NCBI RefSeq assembly: GCF_000003815.2
Contig: NC_049989.1
Location: forward strand, 9,154,880 to 9,218,879
DNA: 64,000 nucleotides
From: Branchiostoma floridae
Lineage: Eukaryota > Chordata > Leptocardii > Amphioxiformes > Branchiostomatidae
Reading direction: 5' to 3'
The notes below the pieces were generated by a model. It was not told where the DNA came from. It saw only the letters and a program-made list of their open reading frames with translations, and did no database searches. Below, piece after piece: positions 48,446 to 58,892 of the stretch; the stretch's first letter is position 1; each line of letters opens with the position of its first letter. The position numbers and the translations under genes are program-made.

Positions 48446-48889
48446 CCTAAGTTAATTTTTCATACTTTATGTGCCAAGTTTATACATGTCAATAAACTGC
48501 CATGTACGGCTAATGGAAAGCTTGAAAGATAGGGGGCGCTCTGGGAACAACATTGGGGGTACATGCTGCAGCAGCGCCACCTGCAAACCTTTGATAGATA
48601 TGCAGTTAGCTTTCTTCACAATTTGCCATCAGATCTTTTTATTGTATATTTTGAATTCGCAAACTTATTACGGCGTATAATACACCAAATTTGCTGGTGA
48701 ATAATGAGAGAAAGATTATCCGTTTCAAAATTTCAATTACAACTTGTCATCGTGGATTTCGGTATACTTCTTACAGTTTGTGCTGACAACAGTCTCGTCC
48801 GCTCTAACATGAATGTACGTCACACCCCTGACGTCACTCCAGATGTTTTTAGATGGGAATAGTTTACCGCTCATGTAAATGCAAACCTG

Positions 48890-49140
48890 CATTGGTGGCC
48901 TAGCGTTTAGAATGTTAGCCTCATATGTTCTAGGTTTAAATCCCCAAAAGGCCCCTGTACTATGTCCTTGTGAAATGCATAACACTAATCTTAACTTCAC
49001 TCATGTGAAAATGAGTACCAATTACAGCTTCAGTAAGGGACCACCCTAAGATGGAACGTAAACCTGGATGCCCCTTGCAATTGTTTGAGTAGAGCCACAC
49101 GTATTGTGGGTGGACATTCGGAATACCTATCAAGATATAA
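48890..49140 (+). mobile_element. tRNA-derived SINE
   Basis: A-box TGGCCTAGCGTTTAG (48,896-48,910) and B-box GGTTTAAATCC (48,933-48,943) at tRNA spacing. Then the characteristic follow-on TCCTTGTGAAATGCATAACA and CATGTGAAAATGAGTACC. The 3' end is not sharp; about 49,140 is a guess. Confidence 0.6.
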
Positions 49141-50007
49141 GGTTTAATAGCGGAAACCCTTTTCAATAACCAGTTTAACGGGAGAGGCACTGCAACAAGA
49201 ACATGTCGTGACTCAAGAAATGACATTGCTTGTATAACTGTCCGCCCACCTTCCGCCACTGTAATAGAGTACTGGTAAGTAATCTTGTATACTTTGTTTT
49301 TCGTCACCACAGTACTGAAGCTTGAGAACAAACTGTTCACAAAGAATTTTAGAGGAAATGTTGTATACATTTTTTTTAGATACGAGAATGTCCGGTACGA
49401 TTCCGCCCTACACTAGCTAGTAATAACTTTTATACAAAATTCTCATAATATGAGGGGATGGAAATCGCTAGAAAAACATTAGCTTTTCATCTTTTTCTGT
49501 ATCTTATCTATGAGAGACGTGCCTTTTAGTTCCAATGTTTATCTTTTATTTTTCATCGACATCTTTTGACAACAATTAAAGAATATACTAATTAGACTGA
49601 TCGCATAGGTGGTCCGCATCATCATGTAGTTCATGCCAACGTATGTACATATGTAGCTACACCGCCAACATTTCGAGGACCGTATATAGTCAATTATATA
49701 TGATCAAAAGGCAAATATCTCTTTTCACCACTCGCACATTTCCTGTAGAGTACTGGATACGCAAAGCATTGACTGAATGTAAAGAACATGTCTGGCTTTG
49801 ATGTATGTATAATATCTAAGGAGCTCAGATTACTCTTCATTACTTATTCCTATGCCTTCAAACAACTTACAACATTTGCATTGCCTTTGCGTCATATGGC
49901 TGTATAAAACAGGTCACATGTTTCCACTTGTTGAGGGCACTTCATAGGAGAAAGACCTTAGGTACCAATAGGCCTGCTGGGGTAGACTTAGACCGACTGA
50001 TTTCAAG

Positions 50008-53000
50008 ATGAATACTCTGTTTGTGGCTTGCTTCTGTACATCCTTGATGTATATTGCTGTTGTCAATAGTACGTCTCATCAACAGGTATGTTTCTTCAAT
50101 TCTAAGTATGATGTTTATTTGTTGTGCCAAATCCGACCGACGTGTACTGTACATAAGATATCATCTTGTATAAAGTACATACATCGGTGTATTTCTAATT
50201 TACATGATTCCTATGAATGGCTAAGATATTATCTACGTTACTTGCTGAATATATGATATATAATTGATTAATTACAAAATCATATGTTAAGCATGCAGAT
50301 CAGAATCTAATGTGCGTAGAAACGTTTACAAATCCACTGCATTTCATGATAAGACTATTGAAAAGATATGGCATAACTATGTAACTGAAGTAATATCGAC
50401 ATATATCAATTATGCAAATGCAGATCTAATTTGAAAAAGTAATGGAAAAGACAGGAAATGGAAATTCCGTTATTTCTGCATTGGGGAAGTATGGAAATAA
50501 TCAGGCAAAAACCATGCGAGAATGCAACTGACAGTTAATTCACGGGGGCAGATATTCAACTCTGCCCGGGTCTGTCCCAATGGGCCATACTGTAGACAAA
50601 ACACTAAGGGATATAAGGGCACATAGAACCTAGGACTTGGAGTATTACTGTGTATGTGTTGTCGAAAATACAGTACCTCTCACCAACTGTAGCATTGAAC
50701 AATATGAAGCTATGGGTTTGTGAACTCTAGTTTTGTTATCGTTTATTTCCGGTGGTTATTGTACATCACAAAATACTACTGGTATCTTGGCGATGTGTTG
50801 GATAAGATACGAGCTTTAACTTGGTTGTACCAAAAATTTTGTACTCTTTACAATGGCTTCTGCAACCGAGGTAAAGTAGGCAACATTTTCATACATCGTG
50901 TATTTAACGCCTTAAATTTTAAATTAAACTCATTTGAAAAAAAATATAACTGGACATGTGACGAAAACTTGATATTGTCATTTGTCTGCTGTCATTTATT
51001 TCTGCTCTAAAAATGTACTATAATAAAACACGGGCGTGCCATCCTTTCAAGTCATGATACACTGATTATTACTAGAAAGGGGAAGCGACTTGAAAATCAA
51101 TTGAACGGCTGGGTATCACTTAAACTTTCATTTTCGCTCGTCTTATCGTTAACAAGGTGGCAGGATCTTAGCATTACGACTAATGGGCTTCATTTCCCTT
51201 CGCCCCTAATTTGGAGGTTGGTGAAAAGAGTAGGACTATACTGAATCAATGACCTTCGAGATTTCAGTAATCCCTTTCCAATAATTAGAATATCATGGCG
51301 TGATATGAGTAATGTATATTTAGTGTGTTCTTCATGCGAGCGCTTCTTGAGCATGTGGGCCATCTTGTATTGAATTTAATTTCTTTTTATGATCAAGATG
51401 GTAGAACTGGCTGATTGGCTTGAACTGAATCATCGACGTAATTATTTCATCCACTAGTCATTCATTTTCTTTGCTTCTTTGCTTTGCTCAACATCAGAGT
51501 TAGACGTACAAAGAGGCATTTATCTGCACGTACCTTCCGTCGATCAAGCTGAAAGACACGTCTTTCTTTAACTGTCCGCCAGGAAGTTTTTAGTTGAATA
51601 GGGCCTGGCTTTTTTTGTAGCCGTGTGTCTACTTTTCTGACGTGCCGCTCCTCTGTTTCTGGTAACAGCCGGCTTGGCGGAAAAGGACCACAGATGTACG
51701 GGAGGAGCTACTAAGTGGAGGGGCACAGCTTCCGTTCAGTAAGTACCATCATATATTCATTACAAGTGACAAAGCTATTAACTCAGCAAACTGTACAGTT
51801 GTCAAGTTCTGCCTCCTTACCACATGTTTTCACCGAGCAGCAATGCAATATCCACTACAACACGGACATCAAATCTTTGTATATTAAACGGCGTATTTTT
51901 TTTTCAAAATGGCATTTTGTCCTGTTGTAATAGCCATACTTTATATCATATATCATGGTACTTTGTTGTGATAAGATCAATGTAGTCACGATTTCTTTTT
52001 ATCATTCACGTAATACTACAGATATTCATGAAAGAGAAATATCTTGTTTTTGTCTTCTTGTCCTTCTATTATGTGAAATATTGATGGCCAAATACCCACG
52101 GACATTTTCTTCTGATCAATTATTGTTGGAATACATAGGCCTCTAGTGCCAGGTGTTTGATACGGTCAAGGAGGTTAACCTCCTTGGTACGGTATATGCC
52201 CACAGGACTTAACTTAAAATACATGTTTGGCGTACACTATTTCATTTGGCTATTTTCACACCCAAAAGTAATCCGGAGGCAAATCAATTTAGCAAGACTC
52301 AAGCCAAATAAAGAAAATAGTGACGACAATTGCTTAATAAGCTTCATGTCAGTGCCTTAAGCATCTTAAACCATACACCATTCGAATTCGTCAGAAAAAA
52401 AAGTAGCTCCCATTGCTACGGAAATGTTCAAATTGAGAGCCATTTAGGCAGCTACTGTCTTGCTCTTGCACTTCAAATGTAAAAAAAAGTAAGGACACAT
52501 TAAACATTGCATATTGGGCAGTTTATGCGGCAACTGTTCTATTTGATTTACCTTTCTTTCCTCATACATCAACACAACGGAAATGAATTCTAACTGCCCT
52601 CAGATATCCTTGTTTCTGTCGATGCTGTGGTCCGTCGGTGCGTTGATCTACAGGCCAGGACGTATGTCGCCGAAACTGCTCTGACTCCAACAAGCCTGTG
52701 TAACGTGGAAAAGGTACAACACGCAAAAATAACACTCAAACATGTTTCCGAAGCTACCGCCATCAATATACGAATGTATTCTAACAACTTTGTTGAAGAG
52801 GTCGATTGTGTACTATTCGCTTTTCTCAATGTAAAAATAGGACCACGTTTTAAGTCAATTGTCTGATACTGTCTTAACGTGGTTTAACCAATTCTAGCAA
52901 AGGTGGATTCAGCTGCAGGAGGTGTATCGATGTGTTAAAAAATGCTAAGTCTTTAATTGTTTACACACGGTAAGCATGTATTTATCTTTACCACCCAAAA

Positions 53001-54439
53001 TTATAGGAAACTTGGTGCTGGTTATATTTGAACTCTTTGTTAAGGTTTAAATACGACGTCATCCGATTCAAACGTGATCAAAAATATTTCTGCACATATC
53101 AATAATATGCATAATGTGCTCTACAGAATATCTTCAGGTTTGGTAGAGAAATCTCACATTAAACACCTTTAATATACAATCACTGCGCCTCTTGATCTTG
53201 AAGCATACTTAGTCTGATTCATACCAGTCTCCATGCCTGGCCTGGTTTTTTGGGAGTCGCACACAATGGTTTCTGGGTGTATGTTAATCCTGCCTGTAAC
53301 CAGCTTCTAGCGGTCATCCAGCCAAAAGGCCTGCTGTGAAGGCTGGATTTATACACAAGATTTTCCCTGTAGTACATATAAGGTGATGTTTCATTCTCTT
53401 ATATAGGCATTTCTGCACTGCTTCGACGCGGAGGAATCCCCTGAGCGTGCGGAAAAAGGCCTGGCGGTGCTTCGGTCTGTGGTCACGGGGCAGTACATTT
53501 CCACGGTGCTGCCGTTCTGTGGAACCGTCAGTCATGGCGACAAATTACGTGACGTCGACAAAAATGCAGCTGGTGCGTTTCTTATATTTCACTCACAAGA
53601 CAAGAGATAAGGGAAATACATTACTTTTGCTGATGTTTTGTCATCTCCTTTTCGCTTTCTTCTACTACATTCCCCACTATACCCACTGATAGGATCCGGA
53701 CTCCACACTCAGGAAGGTATATGAGAGAGAAATACCCTCCATTTGCTTGCAAATAATGTGTTTGCCTATATTTTGAATACAACAATCTAAAGTTAGTTTC
53801 AAAACATTTACGATCTTGTTATTAATTTACTTTCATAAATTACATAAACAACGTTAACGAGCCTAGAATATTATCATCAGCGGTATTATCACTTAGTTGA
53901 AAACTACTCTAATTCTACTCGTCAGAACATTTACTACTTCTTGCAAAATCTTTCAGAAGAAATCTCAGCTTATGATAAGACATGAGTAACAGAACGTTTT
54001 TACAGAAATGTCTGGAATCAATATGTCATGTACAAACAACAGTCAAAAGTAGTTATTATGTTACCTTTCTTAATACACAATTTCATAACGAAAAGTCTAG
54101 TAATCTATGTTTTTGCCTGTAGCTCTCCTATGTCTCTCGGAGACATCACATTGAGCGTATGTTTGAAATTTTTCATCAGGTGACTGCACCATCTTGGACG
54201 TTCAGCACTGTTTCGCCAAAGCCGTCCTCGCCCAGGACAGTGCTTGGACCCCCTGCTTGGCCCAACCTCTCGCCTTCCAATGCTACATGCACGAGTGCCT
54301 CGGCCCGAAAGTCGGACCCGTACCAAACATCATCGGCAATGTGATGGCCTACCATCTCAACTCCACATTTAAGGCGCCCGGACTGTGTACCCATATGGAA
54401 ACTCCTCCTATCAGCAATGAATATGACTATCTCTACTAA
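50008..54439 (+). CDS. Secreted cysteine-rich protein, family not recognised, five coding exons
   Basis: Predicted extracellular protein of about 227 aa. Exons 50,008-50,085, 51,669-51,738, 52,604-52,713, 53,407-53,572 and 54,180-54,439; every border is GT-AG and phases 0,1,0,1 fit, total divisible by three. Exon 1 is a signal peptide (MNTLFVACFCTSLMYIAVVN). The mature part has ten cysteines and one NST glycosylation site, plus a basic WRKR stretch in exon 2. Two modules repeat the spacing C-x(14-19)-C-x8-C: one spans exons 3 and 4 (VVRRC...SLC...LHC) and one is in exon 5 (DVQHC...TPC...FQC). There is no transmembrane segment after the signal and no catalytic motif. It is not an obvious stanniocalcin, although length and cysteine richness invite that comparison. 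Exon 2 is the least certain, supported only by splice signals and phase. AATAAA at 54,517. Confidence 0.65.
50086..51668 (+). other. Intron 1 of the cysteine-rich gene
   Basis: Phase-0 intron, donor GTATGT, acceptor TCTGGTAACAG. AT-rich, no repeat or gene recognised. Confidence 0.5.
51739..52603 (+). other. Intron 2 of the cysteine-rich gene, with a 20-bp perfect palindrome
   Basis: Phase-1 intron, donor GTAAGT, acceptor CTGCCCTCAG. At 52,167-52,186 lies the perfect palindrome CAAGGAGGTTAACCTCCTTG. Nothing else recognised. Confidence 0.5.
52714..53406 (+). other. Intron 3 of the cysteine-rich gene
   Basis: Phase-0 intron, donor GTACAA (weak), acceptor CTTATATAG. No repeat or gene recognised. 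Confidence 0.5.
53573..54179 (+). other. Intron 4 of the cysteine-rich gene
   Basis: Phase-1 intron, donor GTGCGT, acceptor TTTTTCATCAG. No repeat or gene recognised. Confidence 0.55.
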
Positions 54440-54459
54440 ATTGTCCATCCAATCCACTT

Positions 54460-54830
54460 ACATTAGGCCATAGACGATTTGATAATATGGATGACATCCG
54501 AGTTTCCAAAAGTAAAAATAAATTGAGCATAATGTAAATCGTGCAAAGCAGTTTCAAAGTAAGAAAATGTAAGTCGTGGATTGTACACTTATGTCATAGA
54601 ATATTCCAGGGTCAAAGAAGATATGAAAGAACAAAAATGAAGACTCTGTTCTTCGGTATACTAGTAAGTATATTCTGTATGCTCAGTCATACATGTTCAA
54701 CCTTCTTGACCAATTACATTTCCTAATGAATGTAACTATTTTTGTCAAACTATTTGTACGCTTGCATCAGTTTTGGGGTTCCTAGAGGATGTCATCCATA
54801 TCATTAAATCAGCATGGCCTTATTGTACGT
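54460..54830 (+). repeat. Duplicate segment, copy B (matches 30,185-30,600)
   Basis: Starts about 20 bases after the stop of the cysteine-rich gene and runs through its probable 3' UTR. Landmarks as in copy A. One frame here reads RRFDNMDDIR where copy A reads CRFDYMNDIR, although copy B needs a one-base shift relative to A just upstream. Confidence 0.55.
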
Positions 54831-56079
54831 ACGCACGGGTTATCGCGTTAATCAGAATGAATAAGGAAAAGATGAAGTATAAATGATTTGATGGCATTTG
54901 AATGGACATTGTTTAACACGACAGGAATGGCATCTAAGAGATCGCATGAATGACGATTGAACCTTCAAACCTCAGCCAAAGCGATGTTGTAGTATTATGA
55001 TGTAAATCTATATGTTGTATTCTGTGCTGAAGTTGTTTATGAAAAATCACTCGAAAGGTATTTTAATAGCTGCCAAGGCAAGGACAAAGATAGTCGTAAA
55101 TATGTTTTTCTCCTCCTTTGAACTATATCTAGGGCACTTTGTTATTTATCATTTAATTAATATGTGTAGCAAAGTCATCGGGAAATATTCCAGAAACATC
55201 AGTTATGCTTGTAAACAGCATAAAGAAACAATATGGAATAGAATAAAATTATGATCCTTATGAGCGTAAAGTTTAACCATTTCTTTTTACTTCTAGCCTC
55301 GATCCACTTGACGAGATTTCAGATAAACGAACATGAACAAGAAACGTTTCCGAAAGGCTCTGCAATGGCCTAGTAAGATGAATGCTCGTATTATTTGTGG
55401 TATACCAAAGGTTTAATTTCCAGTTCGGGTCATGACACACCAAAGCCCTAAGACGTTGCAAACTATATATGCTTCGCTCTCAGCATATGGGGAAGTGTTC
55501 GGAAGTTGAAATCACCACTAACGGTGGACCAGTCCCGTGTTGCTCCAAGCCGGACGCCATTAATGTCTCTTTATAGAGAAAACCTTACTGTCCAGACCCA
55601 TACGCTAGTAAGTGAGTGACCATTGTGGCTTCTAAGCCAAGTGATTTTACTCGAGGGGACATTCAACGAGCACCGGTCTACCCCTTCATACGCTTACAGC
55701 ATGTCTGAAATGATCATTGTGGTTCACAAGTCTACAAATCATCAGAACTTATACCCATCAGGTGTTTCTACCACTACAATAAATCTACTTGGACAGCCCG
55801 TTCTCAAACTTAAAAGTGTCCTTATATTGCTTTTGGAAATCATTGACGTCAATCTTTAGAGCATGAATGAATGGGGGTAAATGAATGACGTCCTTGGTGG
55901 ACCAATCATGTTAGGAACAAGGCGTGTGGGCAGTTGTGACGACCTCAAAGTTGCAGTTACTCTGTTAGGATAGCGAAATGTCCTGAAATAACCTAGCTGT
56001 ACGTTACGTGAAGATGAGAACAATGAACTATTTCACTTGTTACCCGCCAAAGTGCCCACATCAAATTATGTTTAACAAC

Positions 56080-56215
56080 GGCTGGGTACCGGTACAAAAC
56101 AAATAGGTCCAGGTACAGTCCTGAGGTCCAAAGAAATCAGGTACAGGACCGAACCTCAGCCTGGACCTAATCATCTATGAATGCGCGATACTCAAAACAA
56201 TGGTCCATTTCGCTA
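56080..56215. mobile_element. Fragment of the GGGTACCGGTAC MITE family
   Basis: GGCTGGGTACCGGTACAAAA at the left, a GGTCCAGGTACAG-type interior, and ACTCAAAACAATGGTCCATT matching (inverted) the 35,280-35,310 part of the complete element. The other terminus is missing. Confidence 0.6.
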
Positions 56216-58487
56216 CAAATTAGGAATCTGTTTGGTGGAGCATCCAACGTCCATTGGCGTTGACACGACTAAACTGTCAAACGTTTGCCGGATTTGTTGT
56301 GTCGATGTGCCATCATGCATGCGCATGTCAACAAGAGTCGTAAATGTTTATAGCGAAGAGCCTGACCCGTCAAGTATAAGTACAACACGTCTAGCTTACA
56401 GGTGCATCATATTGTTTTAACTGGTCACGTCAAGTGTCAAAACTCCACAGGTAAGACCACTGCATAAAATCCAAATGGTGAATCATCGACAGAGATCTAC
56501 TTGACTGTAGCTGAAGGTGATCATAATTCTCGACCGTCAAGATGATCATGGGACAAGGTGACGGTGACTAAGGCAGCATCAGAAACCCCAGAGATACGGC
56601 CATTTGATGTGTTCAGTATATTCTTGAGAGGGTCTCGATAAGGCTTAAAAATGTAGCCGACGCTTGAGTTGGCGCTTCGTATAATGAATTAATGACAGGC
56701 TCAAAACTGTAATGAAGTAACAAACATCCATCTAACTTGGTTTGTGAAACGATACTTCTGTTTGTCTACAGACATGGCCAATTATAACACTAGCGCTCAC
56801 TACAGTGAAAAAGTTCTTAATGTTTGACAAGACCCGTCTTTCTTATCAACATGATATATGAGCATAGCATGTAAGGCTCGAGCTCGTTACATATAGCATA
56901 CTAGCTACAAGCACACAATGCTAGTATGATTATGAATTAAGTAATTGAGTACCAGTGTTAGCTCTCATAATTCCACCGGGTACAGTAGAAACGACACATA
57001 AAAAATCTGGCATGGATATATGAACTATGTGGACCTAGGGGAATACTGATCTATAAAATTTACCATTTTTAGGTGGCTGCCTTGGAATAATCTGCAGGAT
57101 GTTGATTTGAAGAGTTGGCGTTACCTATTATAGTACTGTACGTAGCCGATCACTGATGTCGTCGCTTTGTCCCAATTACATCTGTGAAATATAATTATGA
57201 TTGATATACGCTAATCAGCCCAGGATGTTTCCTTTATGTAACGGGAGCCACCCTACCGGTGCCCTGTATCTTATTATGGCATGACTAGGTACAAGCGGCT
57301 ATTGTAGGAAATGGAATTGATATAAAGGACAATAACGTCATAGGGCCGTCACCGATTCTATTTCTTGGTTTTCGGATTAACAGATTTTGGAACTATCAAA
57401 GAAAATGCAGAACCGGTTTCCCCGTAGCCTTTGTCAAATATCAAGCCCCTTTACATAAATCAAGAATATAGCTCGGTCGACGTGTTGGGCATTTTCGGCC
57501 GAAGAACGACCGAAGTTCTGGCGACTACTCGGGCTTCGGATGATTTTTATCAGCTCAGTCGACGTTCGCGGGTCCCTGCAAGCTACGCTACGGCTGTGTT
57601 GATGCACTAAGACCCCCATATTTCCAACAATGAACTAACCTGTTGTAACTCTCCATCCTAACTGGTTGGACTGAGGCAAAGAATAAACTACTGCACCATA
57701 TAACAACAACCAAAATGTTGCTCTACAGCTAAAAAAACAACCCACACTGTGTTCTGTTGTGATTTTTAATCCTAGAAGTCACGTTAAAATGATGTGGTGT
57801 AACTTTACTTTTATTGCGTTACACAACTTACAGTGCGATGTACAATAAATGCAGTAAGTTATCTTTTTACAACTTGTTCATGTTTCCACATACTTTTTTG
57901 CCTGGGTACGATCCCGGTAATAGTTCGCTGCTACCCAAATAATAATAATATCAGAGAAGCAACTGTACATAGTGTGTAACAAAAGTTGGAGCGAGAAGCA
58001 ACTGTATATAGTGTATCAGAAATGTCAGAGTGAACTACTGTCCGGATGGTAACGTTACCCAGGCCACATGTACATGTTTCAATATAGCAATGATAAGAAT
58101 ATTAGCTATTCTCTATTCCTTTATGGCATTACATTTCTAAGGTAGAATTGCAACTACCCTAGCCTTATTAAATTGCTTTCCTAGCAGCCCTCGTTGTTAT
58201 GTTTTGGTTGCCCTCCCAACTTTTCAATTTTCCTGTTTTGTGAAAGGTTCCAAAGAGACTGTCCCACAGTGGTGTTTGAGTATTCAATTTTGTGGAAACC
58301 GTTCCCCCAACTTTGGGGTCTATGTCCACAAAAACTTCTAAATGGCTATCAAATTTCATACCACCAACTGCATTTAGCAAAATTGTGTTGCAGAAAATAA
58401 GTGGGGCAGGCATTAGTAACTACACATGTAGTGTACTCTGAGATAAACGAAATATCACAATTCTCCCCCCACCCCCATAATAACTTC

Positions 58488-58493
58488 TTTATT
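58488..58493 (-). terminator. Poly(A) signal for UBE2J1, candidate
   Basis: TTTATT on the plus strand, AATAAA on the coding strand, about 400 bases after the stop codon. Confidence 0.4.
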
Positions 58494-58892
58494 TCTTTAC
58501 AACTCAAATTCTTACCATTTTCACTGTGTGACCTAATATTGTTTCTGTATGTTAAAATAAAACTTTAAAATGGGAAAAACAAAATACTTGGAATGAGTCA
58601 ATATTGCATGTTGACATCAGGAAAAAAAGTGTTGTCAGACTATCTTTACAAGTTCAATTAACAGAAACTTTGTTAATGAGACGTCCTTATCTTTCTGTAC
58701 ACAGTTTTCACTTCTATATTGATATTACCCCACCTAACACATGTATATCAGATAATTCTAGTTGTCTACATCTTTCCCTTAATGGCTTGTAAGTCCTTGT
58801 ACATTGCAAGAATGTATCTTCCTTGTTAAAATACAAGATGATACTTACTCTTAACCATAGCTTCTAAACCAGTCAGAAATAAACATCTAGTG

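Larger units (their letters stand above)
39433..50007. other. Gene-poor interval between GPCR gene 3 and the cysteine-rich gene
   Basis: I find no supported gene in 10.6 kb. Open frames such as 39,872-40,201 lack recognisable motifs and codon bias. Elements listed separately: GA-rich repeat (41.4 kb), minisatellite-like run (42.95 kb), MITE (44.3 kb), CA repeat unit (44.74 kb), Tc1 relic (46.37 kb), palindromes (47.0-47.4 kb), LINE tail (48.4 kb), SINE (48.9 kb). The intervals 39.5-41.3 and 45.0-46.3 kb hold nothing I recognise. Confidence 0.55.
54831..58892. other. Intergenic region between the cysteine-rich gene and UBE2J1
   Basis: The genes converge here. A fragment of the GGGTACCGGTAC MITE family lies at 56,080-56,215. 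Candidate UBE2J1 poly(A) signal at 58,488-58,493. Otherwise only short open frames without recognisable content. Confidence 0.55.

Noticed and set aside
48525-48600. AGGGGGCGCT ... AGCGCCACCT as a possible MITE
   Set aside because: Ends match over fewer than ten bases and the interior is not symmetric; not enough for a call.
50008-54439. Stanniocalcin identity for the cysteine-rich protein
   Set aside because: Similar length and cysteine richness, but the cysteine spacing and the characteristic stanniocalcin core are not seen.
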